A stretch of 64,000 nt of DNA from Eubacterium ventriosum. GTDB lineage: Bacteria > Bacillota > Clostridia > Lachnospirales > Lachnospiraceae. The stretch is from contig NZ_CP102282.1 in the NCBI RefSeq assembly GCF_025150745.1, positions 2,491,501-2,555,500 of the forward strand, given 5' to 3'. Positions 1 through 9,364 of this stretch are shown here, piece by piece. Within the stretch, counting starts at the first letter, position 1. Every line of letters begins with the position of its first letter. The notes beneath the pieces were generated by a model. That model had not been told where the DNA came from, searched no databases, and saw nothing but the letters and a program-made list of their open reading frames with translations. Made by a program: the position numbers and the translations under genes.

Positions 1-983
1 TGCGTAGGTATTTTGCTGGTAATCGTAGACAATGACCAGACTGCTTTTTTCTCCGACAGCTTCAACTACGTTTCCAACGTATCCAAGATGTCTGCCACCT
101 GCTTTATAGCGGAAAGTGGCTTCTGGATCAGAAGGATTAAGCAATACTTCTGAAGGATTTTCAACTTCCTCTTTTTTGTCGAAGCCGCCTTGAGCCACCA
201 TCATCAATGATTGTGCGTTCCTTTAATAGGCGAATAAGAAGCTGATATTCACTTGTATCATCAAAATCACCGGTTGAATCACAAATCTTTATCAAGATAT
301 CTGCATCTTTCATCACAACAACGTTTCTCTCAGTTGCATCCATATCCCGCTTGTGATAAATGCATTTATTATAATCATCTTTTTTAATATAATGATATTG
401 TTCATCCGGAATTTTTGTTCCACGCTCATCCATTATTTTGCAAAGATTAGCAACACAAGTATAAAACAATTCAAGCAATGAGAGGTTTCTGATATTTGCA
501 GCAACCATTAAACTGTCCATACGTTGTTTATCCGGAGTGATATCCATAAAATCAGATATTTCTTTTGCCATTTTTACAACACATTCATGAATAAGATCAA
601 CATCATGCTCTGTTTCCTCTTGCTCTAAACCTGCTGAGGGTTCTGTCACTAATTGGCTGCTCTTCAAAACTGGTTGTGTGCAGTGCATACTGATAGCGGA
701 TATCAAATGCCATAGCTTCAACGATCTCATCGTCAGTAACATTAAGAGCTTCTTTAAGAATCAGTGCCCCAACAATCACATTGACCGGAGTATTAGGTCT
801 GGATGCTTTTTTACTGTAAAGAACAGAAAAAATATTTTCATCAATAGCAGGAAAAACTTTGTCTGCAAAAGTATTTGCCCATGATTTTTCTAACATTCGT
901 TTTTCGCGTTCTGTAAGATTAAAAGTACTGTCTAAAACAGTAAGCTGTTGATTATCATTTTTAACAAAAGACATATAGATCAC
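1..983 (-). pseudogene. IS1182-family transposase, frameshifted and cut by window edge
   Basis: Three reading frames must be joined to make one transposase. The N-terminal part (603-983) carries the family's opening region, ending in SDRTLSRFRA. The middle part (about 180-640) continues from EETEHDVDLIHE in another frame to RRLRQK. The third (1 to about 180) runs through NPSDPEATFRYKAGG, the conserved DPDATYRxKAG segment of IS1182-type DDE transposases, and leaves the window. The second frame change lies at an A6 run near 170-176. At least two indels separate the frames, so the gene is not functional. The missing C-terminal domain lies beyond position 1; an unrelated C-terminal fragment of the same family sits at 30676. 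Family assignment rests on recognised motifs, not on a search. Confidence 0.85.
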
Positions 984-1125
984 CTCATAAAATGCTACCT
1001 ACATTTTACCAAAGAATCCAATGTTTTTACATATCGTGTTAAGTTTTCAAGGTACAAATTTATATCAAAGGCTATAAACCTTTTGACACCCTAATCTTTT
1101 ATTTTATCTTCTCCGGAGCAGTTTT

Positions 1126-1998
1126 TTACACTGGCTTACAGGTGCATCCGATTCCCAGTCCATCCGGACCGATATGACAGGACAAACCGAAGGAAAGTTT
1201 ATCACACATGACTTCCATTCCCGGGAAACTTTCTTTAATCTGGTTTACCCATTCTTCTGTCACTTCATCGGTACTGCTGGACGCCGCCATCAGGTACACT
1301 TTACCCGCAGCATATTCTTCTCGGAAATTCGTTTCCAGCTCATGCTTCATTGCATCGATCATAACTTTACGTGATTTCTTCATACCACGGCATTTCTGGT
1401 AGATATCAAGCTTTCCTGTGCTGAAATGCATAACAGGTTTGATATTCAGGACATCTGCTGCCAAAGCTGTCACAGAGCTGACTCTTCCTCCTTTTTTGAG
1501 ATATTTCAGTGTGCTGAGACCGATATAAATTGTCATTTTTTCTCTGGTTTCTTCAAGAATTTTCTTGATTTCGACTACACTGTATCCTTCTTCTGCCATT
1601 TCTACTGCATCAAGAACAGAACGATGCATCGGGGTTGCCACACGACCGTTATCTACGACAAACACCTTACCGGCAAATTCATCTTCATTTGCCATGGCTT
1701 CTGCTGTCATACAGGACCCACTTAAAGCACTACTAAGAGGAATATAAACAATCTCCTCATATTCTTTCAGCATCTCTTTCCACATATCCATAACTTCTGT
1801 TGGTGACGGCTGAGATGTAGATACATCTACGCCCTTTCGAAGCATATCATAAAATTCATCTCTGGAAAGATCTACTCCTTCACGATACACTTTCTCTCCG
1901 ATATAAAAGGGCATCGGTAGTACCTTAATTCCGAGTCTCTGCGCTTCTTCGCTCAAAATTCCACTGTGGCTGTCTGTCATGATTCCTATTTTCTTCAT
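1126..1998 (-). CDS. DegV family fatty-acid-binding protein
   Basis: A 290-residue DegV-family protein. These proteins bind a fatty acid between two domains; in Firmicutes they act as FakB-type subunits that present the fatty acid to the kinase FakA. The N-terminal strand IGIMTDSHSG corresponds to the family's xxxDSxxD/S opening, followed by the STSQPSP segment (about 60-66) that contributes to the ligand pocket, and a C-terminal SCHIGPDGLGIG segment typical of DegV. It is the last gene of the 10798-to-1126 run, 80 bp after the AI-2E-type permease. A second, more canonical DegV (VDSGSD) lies at 62022. Ligand specificity cannot be read. Start ATG follows a GAAGAAGATATT ribosome-site region, which is weak. 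Confidence 0.88.
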   Translation of the reverse strand: MKKIGIMTDSHSGILSEEAQRLGIKVLPMPFYIGEKVYREGVDLSRDEFYDMLRKGVDVSTSQPSPTEVMDMWKEMLKEYEEIVYIPLSSALSGSCMTAEAMANEDEFAGKVFVVDNGRVATPMHRSVLDAVEMAEEGYSVVEIKKILEETREKMTIYIGLSTLKYLKKGGRVSSVTALAADVLNIKPVMHFSTGKLDIYQKCRGMKKSRKVMIDAMKHELETNFREEYAAGKVYLMAASSSTDEVTEEWVNQIKESFPGMEVMCDKLSFGLSCHIGPDGLGIGCTCKPV

Positions 1999-2078
1999 AA
2001 TATCTTCTTCCTTTGTAATCTATTTTTATAACGTCTTAATAATCGGCATTACACTTCATTTATATTTGTATCATATCA

Positions 2079-3296
2079 TTATTTTTCATTCGGCATAATA
2101 AAGGATGACGCAATTTCCTCCTCCGCATACTCTTCCACATCCGTTCTCGTTACTCGTTTTATATGTTGTTTTTTTAGGCGCAGATATACGAACTCCCGGA
2201 ATATAGTATAAAATACCGATACAAGTGGAATGAAAATCAGCATACCTATAATTCCCATAAGATTTCCGCCGATTGTAACTGCCGCCAGTACCCAAATTGA
2301 TGGAAGTCCTACTGATCCGCCAACCACATGAGGATAGATCAGATTACCTTCTATCTGCTGCAAAAGCAGAAAAACTATAATAAATAAAACTGCCTGTTTT
2401 GGATTTACCATAAAGATCAGAAAACTTCCCACGGCACAGCCAATAAAGGCTCCAAAGATAGGCACCAATGCGGTAAACGCGATCAAAATTCCAATTAAAA
2501 GTGCATATGGCATTTTTAAAATACTTAGCGTGATAACAAACATCATTCCGAGAATTACTGCTTCCAGACACTGCCCTGCAAGAAAATTTGCAAATGTCCG
2601 ATATGTCAGCGAACATATGTTAAGAATTGCATCTGCTTTTTGTTTTGGAATAAAAGCGAAAATCACTTTTCTTACCTGTAAATGTAATTTTTCCTTCTGA
2701 AAAAGAATATAGCATGCAAAGGAAAACGAAATAAAAAAGGTCGCTAATCCACTGGCAATGGAACCTACTGCTGACATCGTCGTATTCATCATATTTCCGA
2801 CTCCGTTTCCAAGAAGACTTATTCCCCATTTAATTGCCTGATCAGGCTGAAACTGCAGCTGATCTACCAATTTCATAATATCCTGATTATCATGTGAAAA
2901 TTCCCGAATCCAGTTTTGCATCTGTGGAATAAAATCTGAAATACTCGTCATCAGATTTCCCATGGTCTGTGTAAGCTGTGGAATCACACCAAACATTACC
3001 AATACCATTACACCTGCTGCCAATATAATTGTAAGAAGCAGGCTTATCGGTCTCGCAGCTTTTTTTCCTATTTTATTATTTTCTTTTATCTTTCCGAGCA
3101 TTTTCTTTTCCAGGAAACTCATTGGTACATTAATCACAAAGGCAATTGCACCACCAAGCGCAAAAGGAAACACAATTTTCCATATTGACTTCAGCACTTC
3201 AATCACCACATCGAATTTCCACAAAGCAACTACAAGAAATGCCGTAAACACAATCAGTTCTCGAATTTTTTTCATAGAACATCTACTTAAATTCAC
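2079..3296 (-). CDS. AI-2E family transporter (UPF0118) membrane protein
   Basis: An integral membrane protein of the AI-2E/UPF0118 permease family, 405 residues from the chosen start. An N-terminal pair of membrane segments is followed by a soluble stretch, then a C-terminal bundle with the family's PxxxGxxxG and PxxxG-type segments (ALVPIFGAFIGCAVGSF; QQIEGNLIYPHVVGGSVGLP). Members include the AI-2 exporter TqsA but also Na/H antiporters, so substrate is open. I chose the GTG at 3296: it has AGGGG 7-8 bases upstream and overlaps the stop of the preceding ATPase (TAGTG), indicating translational coupling. An ATG at 3275 (MKKIRELIVF) is a possible alternative with a weaker site. The tail is charged and cytoplasmic. 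Confidence 0.85.
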   Translation of the reverse strand: MNLSRCSMKKIRELIVFTAFLVVALWKFDVVIEVLKSIWKIVFPFALGGAIAFVINVPMSFLEKKMLGKIKENNKIGKKAARPISLLLTIILAAGVMVLVMFGVIPQLTQTMGNLMTSISDFIPQMQNWIREFSHDNQDIMKLVDQLQFQPDQAIKWGISLLGNGVGNMMNTTMSAVGSIASGLATFFISFSFACYILFQKEKLHLQVRKVIFAFIPKQKADAILNICSLTYRTFANFLAGQCLEAVILGMMFVITLSILKMPYALLIGILIAFTALVPIFGAFIGCAVGSFLIFMVNPKQAVLFIIVFLLLQQIEGNLIYPHVVGGSVGLPSIWVLAAVTIGGNLMGIIGMLIFIPLVSVFYTIFREFVYLRLKKQHIKRVTRTDVEEYAEEEIASSFIMPNEK

Positions 3297-5917
3297 TATC
3301 TTTCCCCTCTTTTTCTTAGTTTCATACGTATACACTTAAGTAATTGAATAATCAGAAGGCTTGCAAAAGCATATAAATATACACATCCAAGCTGCATCAG
3401 ATTCAACGTTTCCACTTTGAATAAGTTATGGAAACCAGGAACCGTCAGTACTGTTGTAATGAGTACTGCACCTAACACAAATGCTCCCTGAAGCCACTTG
3501 TTATGAAAGAGACCTTTTGTAAAAATGACCGGATGATCTGATTTGCAATTATATCCATGAAACAAACGTGCCAGACAAAGAGTTCCAAAAGCATACGTGC
3601 TTCCAAGCAATGTACCATTCTGGTTGTATCCTGTCAAAAAACTGATCATTGTCATTGCTCCAATTACCAAACCTTCCAGACCGATTTTGCTAAGAAAATC
3701 TTTTGTCAATATCGACTCATCTGCCAATCTCGGTTTTTCACTCATCACTTCACTTCTATCCGGCTCTAAGCCTAACGCAATTGCCGGAAGACTATCCGTC
3801 AAAAGATTAATAAAGAGTAAATGTACTGGTGCAAATGGCACCGGAAGTCCTGCAACCGATGAACAAAGAACGGTTAAAATTGCTCCGAAATTTCCTGACA
3901 AAAGAAACTGTATCGCATACTTGATATTCTGATATAAGTTTCGTCCATTTTCCACTGCTTTTACGATTGTTGCAAAGTTATCATCTGTAAGTACCATCGC
4001 TGCTGCATCTTTCGCAACTTCCGTTCCGGTCATTCCCATTGCAACACCAATATCTGCCTGCTTTAATGCCGGTGCATCATTGACACCGTCTCCTGTCATT
4101 GCCACAATCATTCCTCTTTCCTGCCATGCCCGAACAATGCGAATTTTATGTTCCGGTGACACTCTTGCATACACAGAAATATTTGAGACAAATTCTTTGA
4201 GTTCCTCGTCACTCATATTTTCTATATCTGCCCCTTCACAGGCTTCCGATAAATCATGTAATATTCCAACTCTCTTTGCAATTGCTGCTGCTGTAATTTT
4301 ATGATCTCCGGTGATCATAACCGGTCGAATTCCCGCTTTTATACATTCCGCTACCGCAGCTTTTGATTCTTCTCTCGGAGGATCCATCATCGCAATCAAG
4401 CCAAGAAATACTAAGTGATCCTCATCTTGTATCGTTAATGTGTGATTCTTAGGAATTTCACGATAGGTAAAAGCCAATACTCTTAAACCTTCCATCGAAA
4501 ATTCCTGATTTTGACGTTGTATTTTTTCTTTATCTTCCTCAGTAATTTTTCGAATTCCCTCTTTCGTCCAGATTTGCTCTGTACGTTCCAGGAGCTTGTC
4601 GACTGCACCTTTTACAATCATTTGATTTTTACCATCTATCAGGTGAAGTGTTGACATCATCTTTCGATCACTGTCAAATGGCAGTTCTCCATTTCTTGGA
4701 TAAAGCTTTCTTACGCTTGCCGCCTCTATCCCATATCGACTTCCAAGATTAATCAATGCTGTTTCTGTTGGATCTCCAATTTCTACTCCATTTTCATTTG
4801 TCGAATCATTACATAGAATACTGTAATTTAAAAGACATTTTTGTGCCTGATCTGATATATCAATTGCCTCTGCTGAAATTCTTTTTCCATCTATATAATA
4901 ATCTTCAACCGTCATTTTATTCTGTGTGAGCGTTCCTGTCTTATCCGAACAAATAATAGAAACACTTCCAAGTCCTTCTACCGCCTGTAGTTTACGAATG
5001 ATTGCATGCTCTTTTGCCATCTTCTGTGTTCCGAAAGAAAGTACAATTGTCACGATAGAACTTAGCGCTTCAGGAATTGCTGCTACTGCAAGTGCTACTG
5101 CAAACATAAATGCACTGCTGATCTTTTCACCGCGGAACACATTTATTGCAAATAAGAGTCCGCAAAATACCAGAATCATAATAGAAAGCTTCTTTCCAAA
5201 GACTTCCAAGCTCACCTGAAGTGGTGTCTGTTTTTCCGAAGTTGACTTCAAAAGTCCTGCAATCTTTCCGACTTCTGTCTGCATTCCTATATCCGTTACA
5301 ACAGCTTTCCCACGCCCATACGTTACAAAACTACCGGAAAATAACATATTTGTCCGATCACCAAGTGGCGCTTCCGTCAATATTGTATCCATGTTTTTCT
5401 CAACTGCAAGACTTTCTCCTGTAAGAGCACTCTCATCAATCTTAAGACTTGCATTTTCAATCAGTCTTCCATCAGCCGGAATCATATCTCCTGCTTCAAG
5501 CAGTATCACATCTCCAACAACCAGTTCTCTTGCCGGAATTTGAACGACTGTACCATCACGCAATACTTTTGCCTCCGGGCCAGAAAGATTCTTTAAACTC
5601 TGCAGAGATTGTTCTGCTTTTACCGTCTGTATTGTTCCCAAGATTGCATTGATCGTAATAACCGTCACGATAACTGCCGCACTTTCCACATCTCCAAGCA
5701 TACCAGATATGATTGCTGATGCAATTAGAATCAGTACAAGAAAATCCTTATACTGTTCAAAGAAAATCTGCAGGATACCTTTCTTCTTTCCTTCTGTAAG
5801 TTCATTCCACCCACACTTTTCTCTGGATCTTTTCACCTGTTCACTCGTAAGCCCAGATTTCTTGCCATTCACCCTTTCAAGAACCTCTTCTACCGTCTGC
5901 TGATAAATTTCCTTCAT
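3296..5917 (-). CDS. P-type calcium-transporting ATPase (SERCA/PMCA-like)
   Basis: An 873-residue P2-type cation ATPase. Visible in order: N-terminal cation-ATPase domain; actuator motif TGES (about 166-169); membrane segment 4 with IPEALSS in place of the usual PEGLP; phosphorylation site SDKTGT (Asp about 325); nucleotide domain; hinge TGDGVNDAPA; and six C-terminal membrane segments with a cation-ATPase C domain. The family pumps Ca2+ out of the cytosol using ATP. PEALSS is common in clostridial Ca-ATPases, so I do not read it as a defect. ATG 5917 is 8 bases from AGGAGG; an in-frame GTG directly before it (5920) is less well spaced. It overlaps the downstream permease gene by one base. 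Confidence 0.92.
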   Translation of the reverse strand: MKEIYQQTVEEVLERVNGKKSGLTSEQVKRSREKCGWNELTEGKKKGILQIFFEQYKDFLVLILIASAIISGMLGDVESAAVIVTVITINAILGTIQTVKAEQSLQSLKNLSGPEAKVLRDGTVVQIPARELVVGDVILLEAGDMIPADGRLIENASLKIDESALTGESLAVEKNMDTILTEAPLGDRTNMLFSGSFVTYGRGKAVVTDIGMQTEVGKIAGLLKSTSEKQTPLQVSLEVFGKKLSIMILVFCGLLFAINVFRGEKISSAFMFAVALAVAAIPEALSSIVTIVLSFGTQKMAKEHAIIRKLQAVEGLGSVSIICSDKTGTLTQNKMTVEDYYIDGKRISAEAIDISDQAQKCLLNYSILCNDSTNENGVEIGDPTETALINLGSRYGIEAASVRKLYPRNGELPFDSDRKMMSTLHLIDGKNQMIVKGAVDKLLERTEQIWTKEGIRKITEEDKEKIQRQNQEFSMEGLRVLAFTYREIPKNHTLTIQDEDHLVFLGLIAMMDPPREESKAAVAECIKAGIRPVMITGDHKITAAAIAKRVGILHDLSEACEGADIENMSDEELKEFVSNISVYARVSPEHKIRIVRAWQERGMIVAMTGDGVNDAPALKQADIGVAMGMTGTEVAKDAAAMVLTDDNFATIVKAVENGRNLYQNIKYAIQFLLSGNFGAILTVLCSSVAGLPVPFAPVHLLFINLLTDSLPAIALGLEPDRSEVMSEKPRLADESILTKDFLSKIGLEGLVIGAMTMISFLTGYNQNGTLLGSTYAFGTLCLARLFHGYNCKSDHPVIFTKGLFHNKWLQGAFVLGAVLITTVLTVPGFHNLFKVETLNLMQLGCVYLYAFASLLIIQLLKCIRMKLRKRGER

Positions 5918-5974
5918 CACTTCCGCCTCCTCGTTCTCCTAAATATTTTTCTAGTCATTGCAATATAAAATTGC

Positions 5975-6547
5975 TTATACAGTCTCTCCCTTAAGAGTCC
6001 TGGTATTCTGGATAATATACAGAGCGGCCGATATGACCATCATTATAGCGCACAAACCAATCAACAGATCTGATACCATTGGTGTAATGTGGAACCATAT
6101 AATATGCACCGCTGCAGTTCCATATAATAAAAAGGTTACTATCTTTCCATGCCAGTCTGCACCATGTACTTTTCCTGTCTTTCGTATCACAAGACATCCA
6201 CTGACTGCCATATACAGCTCCTTACCTGCCATTATTACGATTAAAAGAAGCATATGCGGAAACCGAGTAAACAGACAGATTAACATCGCTGCCTGTGTCA
6301 GCTTATCGGCCACCGGATCAAGTATTTTTCCCAAATTACTAATCATATGGAATCTTCTTGCGATATATCCATCAGCAAGATCCGTAAGACCAGACAGCAA
6401 TAAGATTTCTCCAGCTAACAGAGGATTTTTCTTTACACAATAGCTCCATATAATTACCGGAATCAGGCAAAGCCGAAAAAAAGAAAGAAGATTAGGAACC
6501 GTAATAATTCTATTCAAATTTTCTTCCTGATTCACTTCACTCTGCAT
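5975..6547 (-). CDS. pgsA: CDP-alcohol phosphatidyltransferase (PgsA-like)
   Basis: A small polytopic membrane enzyme of 190 residues with the complete CDP-alcohol phosphotransferase signature D-x2-D-G-x2-A-R-x8-G-x3-D-x3-D, seen as DLADGYIARR then GKILDPVADK. It would transfer a phosphatidyl group from CDP-diacylglycerol to an alcohol; length and motif context fit phosphatidylglycerophosphate synthase, the first step to phosphatidylglycerol and cardiolipin. The cardiolipin synthase at 13014 and PLD-type protein at 9365 support a phospholipid role. Start ATG 6547 follows GTGAGG with about 8 bases; the longer frame (6601) lies inside the upstream FUSC-type gene. The two genes overlap by 11 bp. 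It may be a paralogue rather than the only PgsA, so the acceptor alcohol is inferred. Confidence 0.82.
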   Translation of the reverse strand: MQSEVNQEENLNRIITVPNLLSFFRLCLIPVIIWSYCVKKNPLLAGEILLLSGLTDLADGYIARRFHMISNLGKILDPVADKLTQAAMLICLFTRFPHMLLLIVIMAGKELYMAVSGCLVIRKTGKVHGADWHGKIVTFLLYGTAAVHIIWFHITPMVSDLLIGLCAIMMVISAALYIIQNTRTLKGETV

Positions 6548-7601
6548 GTACGGTCGCCTCACTTTCCTTTTTTTTTGACATAAACCAATAAAATATAACA
6601 CAAAATGCTAAAGCAAACACAACACCAAAAACATTTTGAATCACTCTAAGACTAACCGCTCCTTGTAGTCCATAAGTCTCTGCAGCAATGGCTAAAGCAC
6701 CAAATGTGTTAAATACTGCCTGCCAGCCATATTGTGCTGAAAGTCCTACACCGATTCCACCAAGAATTCCTATATATGCATAGATTGACGAAGGAAGCAA
6801 AAAATATAATACTGTAAAACATATAACACCTGCAATATTTCCGACAATCCTTTTACGGACTCTGTAGTGCATATCTTCCATAAATGGCAAAATCGCGGAC
6901 ATGGCCGCAATACCAGCCCACATTGCACGTGGCATATTACAAAGTTCTGCAATGCAAAGGACAATCGGTACGCATAAAATCTGACATATCTGCCATTTTG
7001 TTCTGGAAGAAGTGATATCAAATTCTTGTATCAGATCTTTCAGATTTCTTTTATAAGTTCTGTTTTTATGATTTCGATAAAATACGAAGCAGGTAAGTGC
7101 TGCACCTAAAGCCATTCCGACTAATCGCATCTGATAGCTTTTTCCCGTAACATCATAACCATATAGCAGCAGATACCCAAGAACCAATGTAGATTGATTA
7201 AACATGAATGGATTATGGCATCCGAACAGAATCAACACAGCCAGTGCCGCAATATTTAACAGCATTCCCAATACCGGTGAAAACTGATTTGCTAAATGCG
7301 GACATACAGTCATAATTACAAAGAACAAAGCCAAAAGCATCGTAGATTGTCCGGTGTGGATCCCCAGATCCGCATTCCGAAATACCATAAGGCATAATAA
7401 AACTACTACACCCACAATACTATTCTCATTTCCAAATAAGATACTGAAAATAGTAACAAATAAAAAACAAAATGCCATTGTAACAGCTATCTTTACCAAA
7501 TATACCAGTATATGATATGATTTTTCTTTCACTGTTTCACTCTTTTTCAACAGATTTTTAGAACCTGCCTGATTTAACTGCAATTCCTGATAAAATGTCA
7601 T
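6537..7601 (-). CDS. FUSC-type aromatic-acid-exporter-like membrane protein
   Basis: A 354-residue membrane protein with two bundles of hydrophobic segments (about 30-165 and 205-345) separated by a basic cytoplasmic linker (FYRNHKNRTYKRNLKDL). This repeated layout is that of FUSC/aromatic acid exporter family proteins, some of which export fusaric or p-hydroxybenzoic acid. It is shorter than full-length FUSC exporters and lacks a large cytoplasmic domain. Gene order (31 bp after the histidine kinase, 11-bp overlap with pgsA) places it in the envelope operon. The substrate is unknown, and the family call is by topology and recognisable segments only. Confidence 0.7.
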   Translation of the reverse strand: MTFYQELQLNQAGSKNLLKKSETVKEKSYHILVYLVKIAVTMAFCFLFVTIFSILFGNENSIVGVVVLLCLMVFRNADLGIHTGQSTMLLALFFVIMTVCPHLANQFSPVLGMLLNIAALAVLILFGCHNPFMFNQSTLVLGYLLLYGYDVTGKSYQMRLVGMALGAALTCFVFYRNHKNRTYKRNLKDLIQEFDITSSRTKWQICQILCVPIVLCIAELCNMPRAMWAGIAAMSAILPFMEDMHYRVRKRIVGNIAGVICFTVLYFLLPSSIYAYIGILGGIGVGLSAQYGWQAVFNTFGALAIAAETYGLQGAVSLRVIQNVFGVVFALAFCVIFYWFMSKKKESEATVHAE

Positions 7602-7632
7602 GTAATTCCTCCTCTATCTGTTTTTCTTAAAC

Positions 7633-8676
7633 TTATATGGCCTCATCTTTCTGTATTGGAAGCTCTACAACAAATCTGCATCCACCATATTCACGGTTTT
7701 CTGCTTTGATTGTTCCTCCGGCACTATCTACAATCCGTTTTACAAGTGCAAGACCTAGGCCATTTCCTTCTGCTTTATGAGAACCGTCTGCCTGATAAAA
7801 TTTATCAAATATTCTGGATTTTACATCATCCTCTATTCCTGGTCCTTCATCTTCCAGAATGAACTTAACAGAATCCTGTTCTTGTTTCAGAAACATCGTA
7901 ATTGTCCCCTTTGAAGGGCTGAACTTAATCGCATTATCCAAAAGATTAATCCAGATATGCATAAAAAGTCCTTCATTCCCAGTATATTTAACTTCCTCCA
8001 ATTCTACCTGAAAACCAAGTTCTTTTTCTGTCCATTTTGTTTCCAATGAAAGAAATGCCTGGCGGATCTGTTCATCCAGACGATATTCTGTTTTTTTCAT
8101 TGGTATATTCTGATTCTCTAACTTGGATAACAGCAAAATATTACCAACCAATCCGGAAAGTCTTTGGGTGTTAAATAAGATTTTTTCTACATATTCCTCT
8201 TGATCCGGAGACAGTTCTTCTCCCTGAAGCAGCATTGTATATCCTTCAATGGCATTAATCGGGGTCTTAAACTCATGAGAAACATTAGATACAAAATCCA
8301 TCTGCAGCACCTCTGTTGCACGAAGTTCTTTTGTCATAACGTTAAAACTTTGATAAGATTCTCCAACTTCTGCTATACGGCCGTTCGTTTCCAAATGCTG
8401 TTCAAAATCTCCCCGAGAAACTTCCTTCATTGCTTTACTAAGTCTGGTAATTGGTTCCAGTAACTTTGCATTGATAAAAGAAGTGATCAGCCCTGCAATC
8501 AATGTATTGAAAATCAAAAGCCAGCCAAGCACAGATATGCTGCCCGGCAGATGAAAAAAATGATTCAAAAAAGCAAATAATAAAGCAGATATGACTGTTG
8601 AAAATACAAGTGCCAGCCAGATTGCACCAGTCAGACAGGATCGGATCCGCAATCCTTTTTTTTTCTTTTGTTCCAT
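7633..8676 (-). CDS. Sensor histidine kinase (HAMP, HisKA, HATPase)
   Basis: Membrane-bound histidine kinase, 347 residues. Two transmembrane helices (about 17-37 and 48-68) leave only around ten residues outside, so it has no extracellular sensor domain and resembles intramembrane-sensing kinases. A HAMP linker (68-120) leads to the dimerisation helix with the phospho-accepting His about 134 (VSHEFKTP). The catalytic domain shows the N box (INLLDNAIKFS), G1 (EDEGPGIED), F box and G2 (GNGLGLALVKRIV). The start codon overlaps the stop of the response-regulator gene by one base (TAATG), so the two are a translationally coupled pair. The signal is probably a membrane state or a partner protein; that is inference. 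Confidence 0.93.
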   Translation of the reverse strand: MEQKKKKGLRIRSCLTGAIWLALVFSTVISALLFAFLNHFFHLPGSISVLGWLLIFNTLIAGLITSFINAKLLEPITRLSKAMKEVSRGDFEQHLETNGRIAEVGESYQSFNVMTKELRATEVLQMDFVSNVSHEFKTPINAIEGYTMLLQGEELSPDQEEYVEKILFNTQRLSGLVGNILLLSKLENQNIPMKKTEYRLDEQIRQAFLSLETKWTEKELGFQVELEEVKYTGNEGLFMHIWINLLDNAIKFSPSKGTITMFLKQEQDSVKFILEDEGPGIEDDVKSRIFDKFYQADGSHKAEGNGLGLALVKRIVDSAGGTIKAENREYGGCRFVVELPIQKDEAI

Positions 8677-9347
8677 TATTTTTTCACCACCTTGTATCCA
8701 ATTCCACGCATTGTTACGATTTCAAAATCCGGGTTATCTTTAAAACGCTCTCTGATTCTTCCTATATGTACCTCTATTGTATGTGGGTCTGCCTCCGTCT
8801 CGTATCCCCATACTTCATCCATCAACTGTTGTTTTGTAAATGTTCTGCCTGGCGAAGCTGCAAGCTTATATAAAAGCAGGAATTCTTTTTTAGGCAAAAC
8901 AAGCCTTTCCTTATCAGTTGTAACCGTCATTGCATCATAATCAAACTCTGTTGAACCGATCACAATTTTGTGTTCATTCAGTATCTGTGCACGGCGAAGC
9001 AGTGCTCCGACTCTTAAAACCATTTCATTCACATTTACCGGTTTTACCATATAATCGTCACTTCCCGAAAGAAATCCCTGGCGCATATCATCAAAGGAAC
9101 CTTTCGCAGTGATCATAAGCACTGGTATCTGATATCCTGCTGAACGAAGTTCTGACACCAGTTCATAGCCATCCATAACCGGCATCATAATATCAGAAAT
9201 GATCAGATCAATATATTCCTTATCCAATACTTCTAATGCCTGTGCTCCATCCGATGCACTTTTGACTTGATATCCATTCTTCTCAAGCACTTTTTGGAAT
9301 AGCTGGCTTAATTCTTTATCATCTTCTACAATCAATATTTGAAACAC
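8676..9347 (-). CDS. OmpR-family response regulator
   Basis: A 223-residue regulator: receiver domain (1-115) with the acidic pocket EDD, phospho-acceptor Asp about 52 (IISDIMMP), conserved Thr (MITAKG) and Lys (VKPVN); then an OmpR/PhoB winged helix (about 130-222) with the family's LLLYKLAASPGRTFTKQQL and VHIGRIRERF. GTG 9347 is preceded by AGGAGG with 9-base spacing, whereas the longer frame begins inside the upstream PLD gene. It is cotranscribed with its kinase. OmpR-type regulators bind direct repeats with about 11-bp period; such a repeat (TTGAG-N6-TTGAG) lies in the promoter of this very operon and in that of citrate synthase, so autoregulation is a reasonable inference. Confidence 0.93.
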   Translation of the reverse strand: MFQILIVEDDKELSQLFQKVLEKNGYQVKSASDGAQALEVLDKEYIDLIISDIMMPVMDGYELVSELRSAGYQIPVLMITAKGSFDDMRQGFLSGSDDYMVKPVNVNEMVLRVGALLRRAQILNEHKIVIGSTEFDYDAMTVTTDKERLVLPKKEFLLLYKLAASPGRTFTKQQLMDEVWGYETEADPHTIEVHIGRIRERFKDNPDFEIVTMRGIGYKVVKK

Positions 9348-9364
9348 GTTTTCTTTCCTCCTTA

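Noticed and set aside
161-983. Programmed frameshifting in the transposase because of an A6 run
   Set aside because: The change at the A run is to the +1 frame, not -1, IS1182-type transposases are normally single-frame, and a second unrelated frame break lies at about 640. Decay by indels is simpler.
3273-5920. PEALSS instead of PEGLP in the Ca-ATPase as a sign of altered ion choice
   Set aside because: This variant is usual in clostridial Ca-ATPases, so it gives no evidence for another ion.
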